From the NCBI RefSeq assembly GCF_900168115.1, contig NZ_FUZC01000006.1, positions 124,001-188,000 on the forward strand: a stretch of DNA of 64,000 bases. Reading direction: 5' to 3'. The position numbers were made by a program, and so were the translations under genes. Origin of the DNA: Salegentibacter salinarum. Its GTDB lineage: Bacteria; Bacteroidota; Bacteroidia; Flavobacteriales; Flavobacteriaceae. This document shows positions 16,950 through 25,939 of the stretch, one piece after another (position 1 is the stretch's first letter; every line of letters begins with the position of its first letter). The notes below the pieces were generated by a model that was given only the letters and a program-made list of their open reading frames with translations, was not told the origin of the DNA and ran no database searches.

Positions 16950-19796
16950 TTAAGCTTCCATATACTCCTCTATAGGAGGGCAGGTGCACATTAAGTTCCT
17001 GTCTCCGAAGGCTTCGTCCACACGTCTAACACTTGGCCAGAATTTATTTTCTGATACAAAATTTAACGGGTAAGCCGCCTTTTCACGAGTGTAAGAAAAC
17101 TTCCACTCATCGGAAGTTAACATCGTGATGGTATGCGGTGCGTTTTTAAGCACGTTATCTTCCTCGCTATCCAGTTCTTCAATTTCCTGTCTAATAGAAA
17201 TAAGTGCGTCACAGAACCTGTCCAGTTCAGCTTTGCTTTCACTTTCTGTTGGTTCTATCATCATAGTTCCTGCCACAGGGAAAGAAACCGTTGGCGCGTG
17301 GAAACCGTAGTCTATCAATCGCTTAGCGATATCTACTACTTCTATTCCTTTTTCCTTAAAGGGGCGACAATCTAAGATCATCTCGTGAGCGGCGCGACCG
17401 CGCTCCCCGGAATATAATGTTTTGTAATGCTCGTTTAAACGCTCTTTTACATAATTAGCGTTTAGAATGGCATATTCAGTAGCTTTCTGAAGCCCTTTAC
17501 TTCCCAACATAGTAATGTAGCCGTAAGAAATAAGGCAAACCAAAGAAGATCCCCAGGGAGCTGAAGAAATAGCTCCAATAGCTTTTTTTCCACCGGTTTT
17601 AATCACCGGATTTCCTGGTAAAAATGGTTTTAATTGTTCTGCTACACAAATTGGTCCTACACCTGGGCCACCGCCACCGTGAGGAATTGCAAAAGTTTTA
17701 TGTAGGTTTAAATGACAAACATCGGCGCCAATTACTCCGGGATTGGTCAGGCCAACCTGGGCGTTCATATTTGCACCATCCATATAAACCTGTCCGCCGT
17801 TATTATGAATAATTTGCGTAATTTCTTTAATTGCCGACTCAAAAACTCCGTGAGTTGATGGATAGGTTACCATTAAAGCGGCAAGGTTATCTTTATGTTT
17901 AATCGCTTTTTCACGTAGATCGTCTACGTCGATATTTCCGTTTTCTGAAGCTTTGGTTACCACAACCTTCATTCCCGCCATTACTGCGGAAGCTGGATTG
18001 GTACCGTGAGCTGAAGAGGGAATTAAACAAATATTTCTATGACCTTCGCCATTGGATTCGTGGTAAGCTCTAATCGTCATCAAACCAGCGTATTCTCCCT
18101 GTGCACCAGAATTTGGCTGAAGTGAAGTTGCAGAAAACCCGGTGATCTCTGTTAGCTGGTCTTCCAGTCTTTTTAAAACGATCTGGTAACCTTCAGCTTG
18201 TTCCACCGGTACAAACGGGTGAATATTTCCCCATTGCGGATTGCTAAGCGGAAGCATTTCTGAAGCCGCATTTAGTTTCATGGTACAACTTCCAAGGGAG
18301 ATCATAGACTGGTTTAGCGAAAGATCTTTTCGTTCCAGTTTTTTGATATAACGCATCAGTTCAGTTTCCGAATGATAAAGATTGAAAACTTTATGCGTTA
18401 GAAAATCTGTTTTTCTTTGTAATGCTGAAGGAATCGTTTCTTCCTCTTTTAAACTTTCAATATCAGCAGAATTTTTATCTAAAACTGAAGCAAAAACCTT
18501 TAGAATATTATTGATATCGTCCTGTGTTGTCGTTTCGTTTAAAGAAATACAAACTGTTTCGGCATCAGGATAATAAAAATTGATTTCGTTCTTTTCGGCT
18601 TCAGCTTTAATTTTTTGTGCATCAGCTTTAACCTGAAGCGTATCGAAATAAGCTGAATTTAGCTGCTTTATTCCCATTTTTTCAAGTTCTTCAGCTAAAG
18701 TAACAGTAGAAAAATGGACGGTATCGGCAATATATTTTAATCCGTCAGGCCCGTGATAAACGGCATACATTCCTGCCATTACAGCCAGTAAAACCTGAGC
18801 GGTACAGATATTTGAAGTCGCTTTATCGCGTTTAATATGTTGTTCCCTGGTTTGAAGCGCCATCCTTAAAGCGTGATTTCCATCAACATCTTTGGTTACA
18901 CCAATAATTCTTCCGGGAAGGTTTCTTTTATATTCTTCTTTAGTTGCAAAATATGCCGCGTGAGGTCCGCCATATCCTAATGGAATTCCAAATCGCTGCG
19001 TTGTTCCAACCACCACATCTACACCAAGTTCTCCCGGCGCCTGTAATTTTACCAAACTCAAAATATCGGCAGCAACAGCTACTTTTATATCAGCATCTTT
19101 ACATTTTGAAACAAAATCAGTATAATTAAATACCTGGCCGAATTTCCCCGGATATTGCACCAGGGCGCCAAAGAATTTATCGCTAAAATCAAATTCTTCG
19201 TGATTACCCACAACTAACTCAATGCCCATAAAATCGGCACGGGTTTTAATAAGGTCTATGGTTTGCGGTAAAGCCTGTTCAGAAACAAAGAATTTATTTA
19301 CTTCATTCTTCTTTTGCTTACGATCGCGAACAGCAAATAAAAGACCCATTGCTTCAGCCGCAGCGGTAGATTCATCTAGAAGAGAGGCGTTGGCTATTTC
19401 CATTCCGGTAAGATCGCTAACCATAGTTTGGAAATTCAATAAAGCTTCCAGTCTGCCCTGGGCAATTTCTGCCTGGTAAGGTGTGTAAGCCGTATACCAA
19501 CCCGGGTTTTCTAAAATATTTCTTTGAATTACTGCCGGTAAAATCCCCTGGTGATAACCAAGACCAATATAGCTCTTGAATACCTTATTTTTAGCAGCTA
19601 GTTTTCCCATATGTTCGGCATACTGGTTTTCACTAAGTGCAGAAGGTAAATTTAAAGGAGATTTTAACCGAATATCGTCTGGGATGGTTTCGTATATTAA
19701 TTGCTCTAAAGAATCAACACCAACGGTGTCTAACATAGCCTGTAGATTGCTTTCTCTAGGGCCAATATGGCGTAGGGCAAAAGAATCTGTTCTCAT
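16950..19796 (-). CDS. gcvP: Glycine dehydrogenase (decarboxylating), P-protein
   Basis: PLP-dependent P-protein of the glycine cleavage system: decarboxylates glycine and passes the aminomethyl group to lipoyl-GcvH. 948 residues, the fused single-chain form with N-terminal (about 1-430) and C-terminal (about 450-948) PLP-fold halves. The PLP lysine is K700 in [15 protein letters not shown]. The Gly-rich loop and the [10 protein letters not shown] segment are conserved. It is a lone gene with its own terminator; gcvT and gcvH are elsewhere. The short upstream region has no tandem glycine-riboswitch structure. Confidence 0.95.
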   Translation of the reverse strand: MRTDSFALRHIGPRESNLQAMLDTVGVDSLEQLIYETIPDDIRLKSPLNLPSALSENQYAEHMGKLAAKNKVFKSYIGLGYHQGILPAVIQRNILENPGWYTAYTPYQAEIAQGRLEALLNFQTMVSDLTGMEIANASLLDESTAAAEAMGLLFAVRDRKQKKNEVNKFFVSEQALPQTIDLIKTRADFMGIELVVGNHEEFDFSDKFFGALVQYPGKFGQVFNYTDFVSKCKDADIKVAVAADILSLVKLQAPGELGVDVVVGTTQRFGIPLGYGGPHAAYFATKEEYKRNLPGRIIGVTKDVDGNHALRMALQTREQHIKRDKATSNICTAQVLLAVMAGMYAVYHGPDGLKYIADTVHFSTVTLAEELEKMGIKQLNSAYFDTLQVKADAQKIKAEAEKNEINFYYPDAETVCISLNETTTQDDINNILKVFASVLDKNSADIESLKEEETIPSALQRKTDFLTHKVFNLYHSETELMRYIKKLERKDLSLNQSMISLGSCTMKLNAASEMLPLSNPQWGNIHPFVPVEQAEGYQIVLKRLEDQLTEITGFSATSLQPNSGAQGEYAGLMTIRAYHESNGEGHRNICLIPSSAHGTNPASAVMAGMKVVVTKASENGNIDVDDLREKAIKHKDNLAALMVTYPSTHGVFESAIKEITQIIHNNGGQVYMDGANMNAQVGLTNPGVIGADVCHLNLHKTFAIPHGGGGPGVGPICVAEQLKPFLPGNPVIKTGGKKAIGAISSAPWGSSLVCLISYGYITMLGSKGLQKATEYAILNANYVKERLNEHYKTLYSGERGRAAHEMILDCRPFKEKGIEVVDIAKRLIDYGFHAPTVSFPVAGTMMIEPTESESKAELDRFCDALISIRQEIEELDSEEDNVLKNAPHTITMLTSDEWKFSYTREKAAYPLNFVSENKFWPSVRRVDEAFGDRNLMCTCPPIEEYMEA

Positions 19797-19822
19797 TAAA
19801 ATAAAGTTGTGGTTTTGTGCTG

Positions 19823-19830
19823 CGAAAGTA
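19823..19830 (-). promoter_or_regulatory. Possible -7 box of gcvP
   Basis: Minus-strand TACTTTCG differs from TAnnTTTG at one base and is 26 bp upstream of the start. No -33 box seen. Confidence 0.25.
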
Positions 19831-19871
19831 CATATTTTTAGCGTAAATTTTTAGTGTTTAGCCGTATACAC

Positions 19872-19898
19872 TTGTTAAGATTTACGCGAGTAATTTTG
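19872..19898 (+). promoter_or_regulatory. Probable promoter of the UbiA-like gene
   Basis: TTG at 19872-19874, 16-bp spacer, and TAATTTTG at 19891-19898, a good fit to the Bacteroidota -33/-7 pattern, about 30 bp before the ATG. Confidence 0.45.
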
Positions 19899-19927
19899 TT
19901 GCGGGATAGAATAATTATTTTAGCAGG

Positions 19928-20746
19928 ATGAAGGGTTTAAAAAATATTCTTGACTTTTATATAAACAGCAGTGTTCACTTGGCTTTGGCCGTGGTTTCGC
20001 TTAGTTTAATGAGTTTCCTGGAATTCAATATTAAAATTGATAAAAACCTGCTTTACTTTATTTTCTTTGGAAGTATTTCCGCTTATAATTTTGTAAAATA
20101 TGCAGGCATTGCAAAACTTCATCATGCCAGCCTTGCCCGGAATCTAAAAGTGATCCAGATTTTCTCGTTTTTTTGTTTCCTGGGTTTAGTATATTTTACT
20201 TTTCAGCAGGATTTTGAAACACTAATAGTTTCAGGAATTTTAGGTCTATTTACTTTGCTTTATGCGATCCCTTTTGGAAGAAACAGGCGAAATCTTCGGA
20301 ATATTGGTGGGATAAAGATTTTTATAATCGCCCTTGTGTGGGCTGGGGTAGTGGTGATTTTACCATTGCTAAATGTAGTATCTTTAAAAGAAATTAGCTT
20401 CACTTTTTTACAGCGTTTTTTCTTTGTGATTGCAATTACACTTCCTTTTGAAATAAGGGATTTAAAGTTTGATTCTGGACAATTAAATACCATTCCGCAA
20501 CAAATTGGAATAGTAAATACTAAGAAAATCGGTTATATTTTATTGGGAATTATGCTTCTGCTGGAGTTTTTAATGCCGTTTTCTTCAGTGGTAAACTTTA
20601 CAGCCCTGGGTTTGACTTTATTGGTTTCGGCATATTTTATTAAAGCAGCGGAGGTGAATCAAGGTGCCTATTATTCGGCATTTTGGGTGGAGGGAATTCC
20701 TGTGTTTTGGTTAATTTGCTGGGTATTTACTAAGATTCTTTTTTAG
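19928..20746 (+). CDS. UbiA-superfamily-like membrane protein
   Basis: 272 residues with about eight or nine hydrophobic segments. The loop LLYAIPFGRNRRNLRNIGG followed by a long hydrophobic helix, and the second acidic loop FEIRDLKFD (near 175-183), resemble the UbiA prenyltransferase fold. The first aspartate-rich motif is degenerate (SAYNFVKYAG), so prenyl-diphosphate binding is uncertain. It may be a diverged or non-catalytic member. Its 3' end overlaps the convergent small zinc-finger gene by 17 bp. Confidence 0.6.
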   Translation: MKGLKNILDFYINSSVHLALAVVSLSLMSFLEFNIKIDKNLLYFIFFGSISAYNFVKYAGIAKLHHASLARNLKVIQIFSFFCFLGLVYFTFQQDFETLIVSGILGLFTLLYAIPFGRNRRNLRNIGGIKIFIIALVWAGVVVILPLLNVVSLKEISFTFLQRFFFVIAITLPFEIRDLKFDSGQLNTIPQQIGIVNTKKIGYILLGIMLLLEFLMPFSSVVNFTALGLTLLVSAYFIKAAEVNQGAYYSAFWVEGIPVFWLICWVFTKILF

Positions 20747-20993
20747 CAATTTCTTTTTCAATTCGGTTTTTCCAGGCTTTTTTCTCTTCTTCAGAGCAGG
20801 TTTTAAGCTTGGATTTTTTAATTAACCGGGTAAGTTTTGTGTTTCTTGAAGTGTACTTACGGCAGGGTCCGCAAAAAAGTAAATGGAAAAGCATGGAGAT
20901 CTTTTCGCGTGTTCCCGCCTCGTTATACTGGCTTTTATCGCAGCAGTTTTCAGCTTTTGAACAGTCAAAAATGAAAAATTTTCGTTTCGGCAT
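20730..20993 (-). CDS. Small Cys-rich protein, probable ZAS-type anti-sigma partner
   Basis: 87 residues, no membrane segment. H37-x-x-x-C41-x-x-C44 (FHLLFCGPC) matches the His-Cys-Cys zinc motif of ZAS anti-sigma factors; more Cys residues lie at 11, 17 and 18. The C-terminal half is strongly basic (KKSKLKTCSEEEKKAW). It starts 3 bp after the ECF sigma gene, the usual place for an anti-sigma factor. A soluble zinc anti-sigma could sense redox. Function is inference. Confidence 0.6.
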   Translation of the reverse strand: MPKRKFFIFDCSKAENCCDKSQYNEAGTREKISMLFHLLFCGPCRKYTSRNTKLTRLIKKSKLKTCSEEEKKAWKNRIEKEIAKKES

Positions 20994-20996
20994 AAC

Positions 20997-21548
20997 TTAG
21001 TACCAGTTTTTTTCAAGACAGGCGGCCAATGCGGTACGTGCCCTGTGAATGATTACCCAAAGGTTAGACGGACTAATATTAAATTCTTTACATACCGCTT
21101 CAGTATCAGCCCCATCAATGGTTTTCATTTTAAATATAGCGGCGTGTTTTTCGTTTATTTGTTCAAGGCATTCCAAAATGGCTAGACCCAACTCAGTATT
21201 TTCCATTTCATCTTCGGCCGTACGATCAAAAGTATCGGCTACCTGTTCTTCCAGCCAATCGCCATTATTTTCAGAATCTGAATAATTTATTCGAACTTCT
21301 GCCTGACCTTTTTGGGAATTAATTTTTCTGTAGTGATCTATTATTTTACGTTTTAAAATAGAAATAAGCCAGGTACGCTCTGTTGCTCTTCCTTCGAAAT
21401 TATCTTTAGAATTGAGACCGGCAAGAAAAGTTTCAGAAATTAAATCGTTAGCCACCTCGCGATCGTTAACCCTAACAATAGCGTAATTAAACAGGTAATC
21501 GGAATATTTATCCACCCATTTTGTAGGATCGAGTTTATGAGTTGGCAT
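20997..21548 (-). CDS. ECF-type sigma-70 family RNA polymerase sigma factor
   Basis: 183 residues with sigma region 2 (about 15-75: LFNYAIVRVNDREVANDLIS, TWLISILKRKIIDHYRK) and region 4 (about 135-180, a helix-turn-helix with AVCKEFNISPSNLWVIIHRA). It directs RNA polymerase to a small regulon. The partner is probably the soluble Cys-rich protein encoded next to it rather than a FecR-type membrane anti-sigma. No SusC/TonB receptor is adjacent, so it is not of the nutrient-signalling type. Regulon unknown. Confidence 0.88.
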   Translation of the reverse strand: MPTHKLDPTKWVDKYSDYLFNYAIVRVNDREVANDLISETFLAGLNSKDNFEGRATERTWLISILKRKIIDHYRKINSQKGQAEVRINYSDSENNGDWLEEQVADTFDRTAEDEMENTELGLAILECLEQINEKHAAIFKMKTIDGADTEAVCKEFNISPSNLWVIIHRARTALAACLEKNWY

Positions 21549-21651
21549 AGGCTGGCTTCAAGGTCACTTCAAAATTAATGAAAGTAATTGAATTTATAAG
21601 TTATAGATCTTATAAGGTTTTAAAAGCCGGAAATGGATTAAAAAAGAGAAA

Positions 21652-21779
21652 GTTGTCTGAAAAGCTCTAATGTCGTTAAGCTCGACTTTCCAGTATATGA
21701 GAAAGCATTTACTTATCAATGATTAGATTCTGAAACCATCCCGACGTTTCGGGACAGTATGACGATTAGTTCAGACAAC
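21652..21779. repeat. 128-bp element bounded by 10-bp inverted repeats
   Basis: GTTGTCTGAA at 21652-21661 and its perfect complement TTCAGACAAC at 21770-21779 bound a non-coding segment. Inside it, 21739-21754 forms TCCCGA-CGTT-TCGGGA. The element lies between the sigma gene and the M3 peptidase gene. It could be a MITE/REP-type dispersed repeat, or serve as a transcription terminator for the peptidase gene, since its minus-strand end runs into a pyrimidine-rich tract (TTTCTCTTTTTT). Confidence 0.55.
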
Positions 21780-21791
21780 CTTTTTCTACTA

Positions 21792-23825
21792 TTATTTCTT
21801 AATTAATCCGGCGCGTTTTAATAAAGCATCGGGTTTTGGTTCTTTTCCACGGAATTTCTTGTAAAGCGTCATCGGGTGATCTGTACCACCCTGAGAAAGG
21901 ATATTGGTCTTAAACTTATTAGCGACTTCCCGGCTAAAGATTCCGTTTTGCTGAAAATATTCAAAGGTGTCAGCGTCCAAAACTTCTGCCCATTTATAGG
22001 AATAATACCCGGCAGAATACCCGCCCTGGAAAATATGGGAGAACGCGGTACTCATGCAATTTTCTGTAACATTAGGGAATAATTTGGTGCGTTCAAAAGC
22101 TTTATCTTCGTTAGCCTTTACATCAGTAATTGCTGAAGGATCTACCCCGTGCCAGCTTAAGTCCAACATTCCGAAACTTAATTGTCTTACCGTAGCCATT
22201 CCTTCCTGGAAATTAGCCGATTCTTTTATTTTTTGAATCAATTCCATAGGAATCACTTCGCCGGTTTCGTAATGTTTAGCAAATAACTGAAGCGCTTCTT
22301 TTTCGTAGCACCAGTTTTCTAACAACTGACTTGGAAGTTCAACGAAATCCCAATACACATTTGCTCCTGAGAGGCTTGGATATTGCGTATCTGCCATCAT
22401 TCCGTGTAAAGCGTGGCCAAACTCGTGGAAAAGGGTAGTGACTTCATTAAAAGTAAGTAGCGAAGGTTGTTTTTTTGAAGGTTTGGTGAAATTACAAACT
22501 ATAGAAATATGGGGGCGTTCTTCCTCACTGTCTTTTTTGTACTGCGATTTATAACCCGTCATCCAGGCGCCATCGCGTTTTCCCGGTCTTGGGTGAAAAT
22601 CGGCGTAAAACAGGGCTATATCTTTATTATTTTCATCAATAACCTGGTAGGTTTTTACATCTTCGTGATATTTATCTACGTCAAAAACTTCCTGGAATTT
22701 TAAATCGTAAAGTTTATTGGCTACTGTAAAAACGCCGTCTATTACATTTTCTAGCTTGAAATAAGGTTTCAGTTTTTCATCATCGAGATTGAATAATTTT
22801 TGTTTTAATTTCTCACTGTAAAAAGCGGCATCCCATTTTTGGAGCTGATCAATCCCGTCCAGGTCTTTGGCGAAGTTTTCTAATTCGGCAAACTCGCGTT
22901 CTGCAGCCGGTTTTGCCTTTTCAAGAATTTCCTCTAAAAAGCTGTTTACTTTCTCGGGAGTTTCTGCCATACGCTCTTCCAGTACAAAATGGGCATGGGT
23001 TTTATAACCTAAAAGTTGGGCGCGCTGATATCTTAATTTAGAAATTTGTAACACATTTTCCCGGTTGTCTAACTCATCGCCGTGAAATGCTTTAGAACCA
23101 AAAGCAAGAGCCATTTTTTTTCGCAACTCCCGGTTCTCGGCATATTTCATAAAAGGGAGGTAGCTGGGATACTCTAAAGTGAAAATCCATCCTTTTTTTT
23201 CTTTGGAATTCGCTACCTGCGCAGCTTCTTCTTTAAAACTTTCAGGAAGGCCTTTAAGATCGTTTTCATCGGTAAGATGTAATTCGAATTTATTGGTTTC
23301 GGCAAGTACATTCTGGCCAAAATCCAGGCTTAATTTTGAAAGCTTTTTGTCGATATCCCTAAGTTCGTTTTGTTTCTCAATGGGTAAGTTAGCGCCGTTC
23401 CTTGAAAATGCTTTGTACTTTCTATCTAAAAGTGTTTTTTGCTCTGTATTTAAATTAAGCTCATCTTTTTTATTGTAAACAGACTTTACCCTTTCAAAAA
23501 GGGCTTTGTTAAGGATGATATCATTCCTGAATTCTGATAAAAGCGGGGATACTTCCTGGGCAATTTGCTGAATTTCCTCGTTGGTTTCAGCGGAATTCAG
23601 ATTGAAAAATATACTGGTTACCCTATCTAACTTCTCTCCTGAAAATTCTAAAGTTTCGATGGTATTATAAAAGCTAGGTTCCTTAGTATTTGTTGAAATC
23701 CCGTTGATTTCTTCGCGTGCCATTTCAATGGCTTTTCTTATTGCGGGTTTAAAATGCTCGTTTTTTATTTTTGAAAACGGTGCGTGATTAAATTCCTGTA
23801 AAAGCGGATTATTATGAGTGGTCAT
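21792..23825 (-). CDS. dcp: M3-family oligopeptidase / peptidyl-dipeptidase Dcp
   Basis: Cytosolic zinc metallopeptidase of family M3 that degrades short peptides. 677 residues from the ATG at 23825. An in-frame ATG at 23867 would add 14 Lys-rich residues, but a -7 box at 23855-23862 would place the transcript start downstream of it. The zinc site is H467-E-F-G-H471 in LFHEFGHALHG, with the third glutamate in the following helix (FVELPSQLLENW). Dcp and oligopeptidase A are hard to separate by eye; length fits Dcp. No signal peptide. Confidence 0.88.
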   Translation of the reverse strand: MTTHNNPLLQEFNHAPFSKIKNEHFKPAIRKAIEMAREEINGISTNTKEPSFYNTIETLEFSGEKLDRVTSIFFNLNSAETNEEIQQIAQEVSPLLSEFRNDIILNKALFERVKSVYNKKDELNLNTEQKTLLDRKYKAFSRNGANLPIEKQNELRDIDKKLSKLSLDFGQNVLAETNKFELHLTDENDLKGLPESFKEEAAQVANSKEKKGWIFTLEYPSYLPFMKYAENRELRKKMALAFGSKAFHGDELDNRENVLQISKLRYQRAQLLGYKTHAHFVLEERMAETPEKVNSFLEEILEKAKPAAEREFAELENFAKDLDGIDQLQKWDAAFYSEKLKQKLFNLDDEKLKPYFKLENVIDGVFTVANKLYDLKFQEVFDVDKYHEDVKTYQVIDENNKDIALFYADFHPRPGKRDGAWMTGYKSQYKKDSEEERPHISIVCNFTKPSKKQPSLLTFNEVTTLFHEFGHALHGMMADTQYPSLSGANVYWDFVELPSQLLENWCYEKEALQLFAKHYETGEVIPMELIQKIKESANFQEGMATVRQLSFGMLDLSWHGVDPSAITDVKANEDKAFERTKLFPNVTENCMSTAFSHIFQGGYSAGYYSYKWAEVLDADTFEYFQQNGIFSREVANKFKTNILSQGGTDHPMTLYKKFRGKEPKPDALLKRAGLIKK

Positions 23826-23854
23826 TATCTTTTTTCTTTTTTTAATTTTATGTT

Positions 23855-23862
23855 CAAATTTA
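23855..23862 (-). promoter_or_regulatory. Probable -7 box of the M3 peptidase gene
   Basis: Minus-strand TAAATTTG fits TAnnTTTG, about 30 bp before the ATG at 23825. Between 23863 and 24089 I see no gene; an 8-bp inverted repeat AAAACGTT/AACGTTTT (23939-23946 and 23989-23996) is the only structure. Confidence 0.38.
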
Positions 23863-24089
23863 TCCATTAAACCTCGTTTGAGTAGTCCAGATAATCTACT
23901 TAACCTAAATTTGACGTTTTAGTAATTTTTTTTAACACAAAACGTTATTTTTATCTAAAAAACTGTATATTTCAACTTTAAAATATTGAACGTTTTACAA
24001 TTGTAGTAGCTTGTAAAGTTTTTTCTGGTTTAAATATTTAGAATGGTTAATAAATAATTTGTACAGATTTAGGTGAGTTTACTACAAAG

Positions 24090-24116
24090 AAAGCCACGTC
24101 GCAAGACGTGGCTTTT
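24090..24116. terminator. Terminator hairpin after purE
   Basis: A perfect 11-bp stem AAAGCCACGTC / GACGTGGCTTT with a GCAA loop on the + strand (GNRA tetraloop type). It lies 5 bp beyond the purE stop codon. T-richness is stronger on the + side than on the minus (purE) side. Confidence 0.75.
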
Positions 24117-24121
24117 GCTTT

Positions 24122-24607
24122 TTATCGCTTTACTTTTTTAGCACCTTCAATTACTTTTTCTTTAAGTCCTTCTTTATAAACCAGAATTTTATCTAAAGTA
24201 CATTTATCTGAAGCGCCTATAATTTGCGCTGCAAGAATACCGGCATTTTTAGCTCCGTTTAGGGCAACAGTCGCTACCGGAACTCCGCCAGGCATTTGTA
24301 AAATTGACAAAACCGAATCCCAACCATCTATTGAGTTGCTGGATTTTACCGGCACGCCAATTACGGGAAGCGGGGATAGGGAGGCGATCATTCCGGGTAG
24401 GTGGGCAGCGCCACCGGCACCGGCTATAATTACTTTAATTCCGCGTTCGTGGGCAGTTTTACCGTATTCGAATAATTTTTCGGGCGTGCGATGGGCAGAA
24501 ACGATATCTACTTCTACTTCCAGATCAAAACCTTTCAGGATATCTATAGCATCCTGCATTACCGGTAAATCACTGGTGCTTCCCATTATTACTGCTACTT
24601 TGTTCAT
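24122..24607 (-). CDS. purE: 5-(carboxyamino)imidazole ribonucleotide mutase PurE
   Basis: Converts N5-CAIR to CAIR in de novo purine synthesis. 161 residues from the ATG at 24607; an upstream start at 24643 would read through the intergenic hairpin and adds non-family sequence. Class I PurE motifs are visible: GSTSDLPVM (8-16), SAHRTP (near 38-43), [12 protein letters not shown] and PVIGVPV. Second gene of the purK-purE unit. Confidence 0.94.
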   Translation of the reverse strand: MNKVAVIMGSTSDLPVMQDAIDILKGFDLEVEVDIVSAHRTPEKLFEYGKTAHERGIKVIIAGAGGAAHLPGMIASLSPLPVIGVPVKSSNSIDGWDSVLSILQMPGGVPVATVALNGAKNAGILAAQIIGASDKCTLDKILVYKEGLKEKVIEGAKKVKR

Positions 24608-24624
24608 AATTTTTATGCTTAAGA

Positions 24625-24657
24625 ATACCTCACAGGTTTCCAAAACCTGTGAGGTAT
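24625..24657. repeat. Perfect 15-bp hairpin between purK and purE
   Basis: ATACCTCACAGGTTT (24625-24639), loop CCA, and AAACCTGTGAGGTAT (24643-24657). There is no proper T-tract on the minus strand before purE. It looks like a dispersed REP-like palindrome or an intercistronic RNA-processing/stability element rather than a simple terminator. Confidence 0.7.
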
Positions 24658-24660
24658 ATA

Positions 24661-25821
24661 TTATTTTTTAGAAATAACTTTAATTGAATTTTTAACCTCC
24701 TCAGCAATTTTTCTTGCTTCGGCAAGGTCTTTATTTACTATGGTTACGTGGCCCATTTTTCTAAACGGGCGGGTGATTTTTTTACCGTAAATATGCGGCG
24801 TTACCCCTGGCATTTCCATTATTTTTTCGATATTCTCATAAACCACTTCACCCTCGTGATGTGCATCGCCCACTAAATTTACCATAATTCCGCCGACTTT
24901 ACTTTCGGTGTTACCCAAAGGTAAATCTAAAATAGCGCGAATATGCTGTTCAAACTGGTTGGTATAACTGGCTTCAATACTGTAATGTCCGCTATTATGT
25001 GGTCTTGGGGCTACTTCGTTTACTATAATCTCGTCCTTTTCGGTCTGGAACATTTCCACGGCGAGTAAACCTACGTGTTCAAAAGCTTCGGAAACCTTAA
25101 CCGCGAGTTCCCTTGCTTTTAGCGCCACGGAATCTTCAATTCTTGCCGGACAGATTACATATTCTACCTGGTTGGCGGTAGGGTGAAATTCCATCTCTAC
25201 TACTGGATAAGTTTTTACTTCACCTGAAGCCGATCTTGCCACGATTACTGCCAATTCATTTTTAAATGGAACCAGCGTTTCGATAATACATTCGGCATCG
25301 GGAAGATCGTATAGAGCTTCTTTTGATTTTATAACCGAAACTCCTTTTCCGTCATACCCACCGGTAGTACTTTTCCAAACAAATGGCATATTAATTTTAC
25401 TGCTTTCAAGCGCAGGAATTAATTCTTTTTTATTTGAAAAAACTTCAAAATCAGCGGTTGGGATTTGATGTTTTTTATAGAAATCCTTTTGAATTCCTTT
25501 ATTCTGGATTTTCTCTAAAGTTTCAGCGGAGGGATAAGTTTTTATACCTTCTTTTTGCAATTGTTTTAAAGCCTCAACATTTACGCCTTCAATTTCAAAA
25601 GTGAGCACGTCAACTTTTCTTCCGAAGTTAATCACGGTATCAAAATCCATAAGATCGCCGGTTTCAAAATAATCACAGGCAATTTTACAGGGTGCTTCAG
25701 GGTTTGGGTCTACAACGTTGGTTTGTATATCGTATTTGCGGGTTTCGTAAAGCATCATTTTGCCTAACTGGCCGCCACCAAGAATTCCCAATTTAAAATC
25801 TGAAGAAAAATAATTGATCAT
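24661..25821 (-). CDS. purK: N5-carboxyaminoimidazole ribonucleotide synthase PurK
   Basis: ATP-grasp enzyme making N5-CAIR from AIR, bicarbonate and ATP; its product is the PurE substrate. 386 residues. N-terminal [12 protein letters not shown] is the AIR-binding Rossmann-like loop. The ATP-grasp core includes [10 protein letters not shown] (near 151-160) and [17 protein letters not shown] (near 264-280). First gene of the minus-strand pur pair, diverging from hpt-adk. Confidence 0.94.
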   Translation of the reverse strand: MINYFSSDFKLGILGGGQLGKMMLYETRKYDIQTNVVDPNPEAPCKIACDYFETGDLMDFDTVINFGRKVDVLTFEIEGVNVEALKQLQKEGIKTYPSAETLEKIQNKGIQKDFYKKHQIPTADFEVFSNKKELIPALESSKINMPFVWKSTTGGYDGKGVSVIKSKEALYDLPDAECIIETLVPFKNELAVIVARSASGEVKTYPVVEMEFHPTANQVEYVICPARIEDSVALKARELAVKVSEAFEHVGLLAVEMFQTEKDEIIVNEVAPRPHNSGHYSIEASYTNQFEQHIRAILDLPLGNTESKVGGIMVNLVGDAHHEGEVVYENIEKIMEMPGVTPHIYGKKITRPFRKMGHVTIVNKDLAEARKIAEEVKNSIKVISKK

Positions 25822-25837
25822 ACCGTAAATGTTTCAG

Positions 25838-25845
25838 CAAAAATA
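25838..25845 (-). promoter_or_regulatory. Probable -7 box of purK
   Basis: Minus-strand TATTTTTG, 16 bp before the purK ATG; a TTG lies upstream at short spacing. It faces the hpt-adk promoter about 50 bp away, so the two may share regulation. No PurR-box palindrome recognised. Confidence 0.4.
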
Positions 25846-25891
25846 AATTTTTAGGGCAAGCTGTGCTATTATTCTTATGGAAATCTGGCAG

Positions 25892-25919
25892 TTTGGGTTG
25901 TTAAGAATCCTTATCTTTG
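25892..25919 (+). promoter_or_regulatory. Promoter of hpt-adk
   Basis: TTTG at 25892-25895, 16-bp spacer, and TATCTTTG at 25912-25919: a strong match to the Bacteroidota -33/-7 consensus. The start codon is 20 bp further on, so the leader is very short. Confidence 0.6.
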
Positions 25920-25939
25920 CCCTTTAAAATTTTTCAGAT

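Noticed and set aside
17125-19854. Several + strand open frames opposite gcvP
   Set aside because: Shadows of the well-conserved glycine dehydrogenase.
19797-19927. Glycine riboswitch upstream of gcvP
   Set aside because: The spacer is only about 130 bp, AT-rich, with no tandem aptamer-like stems.
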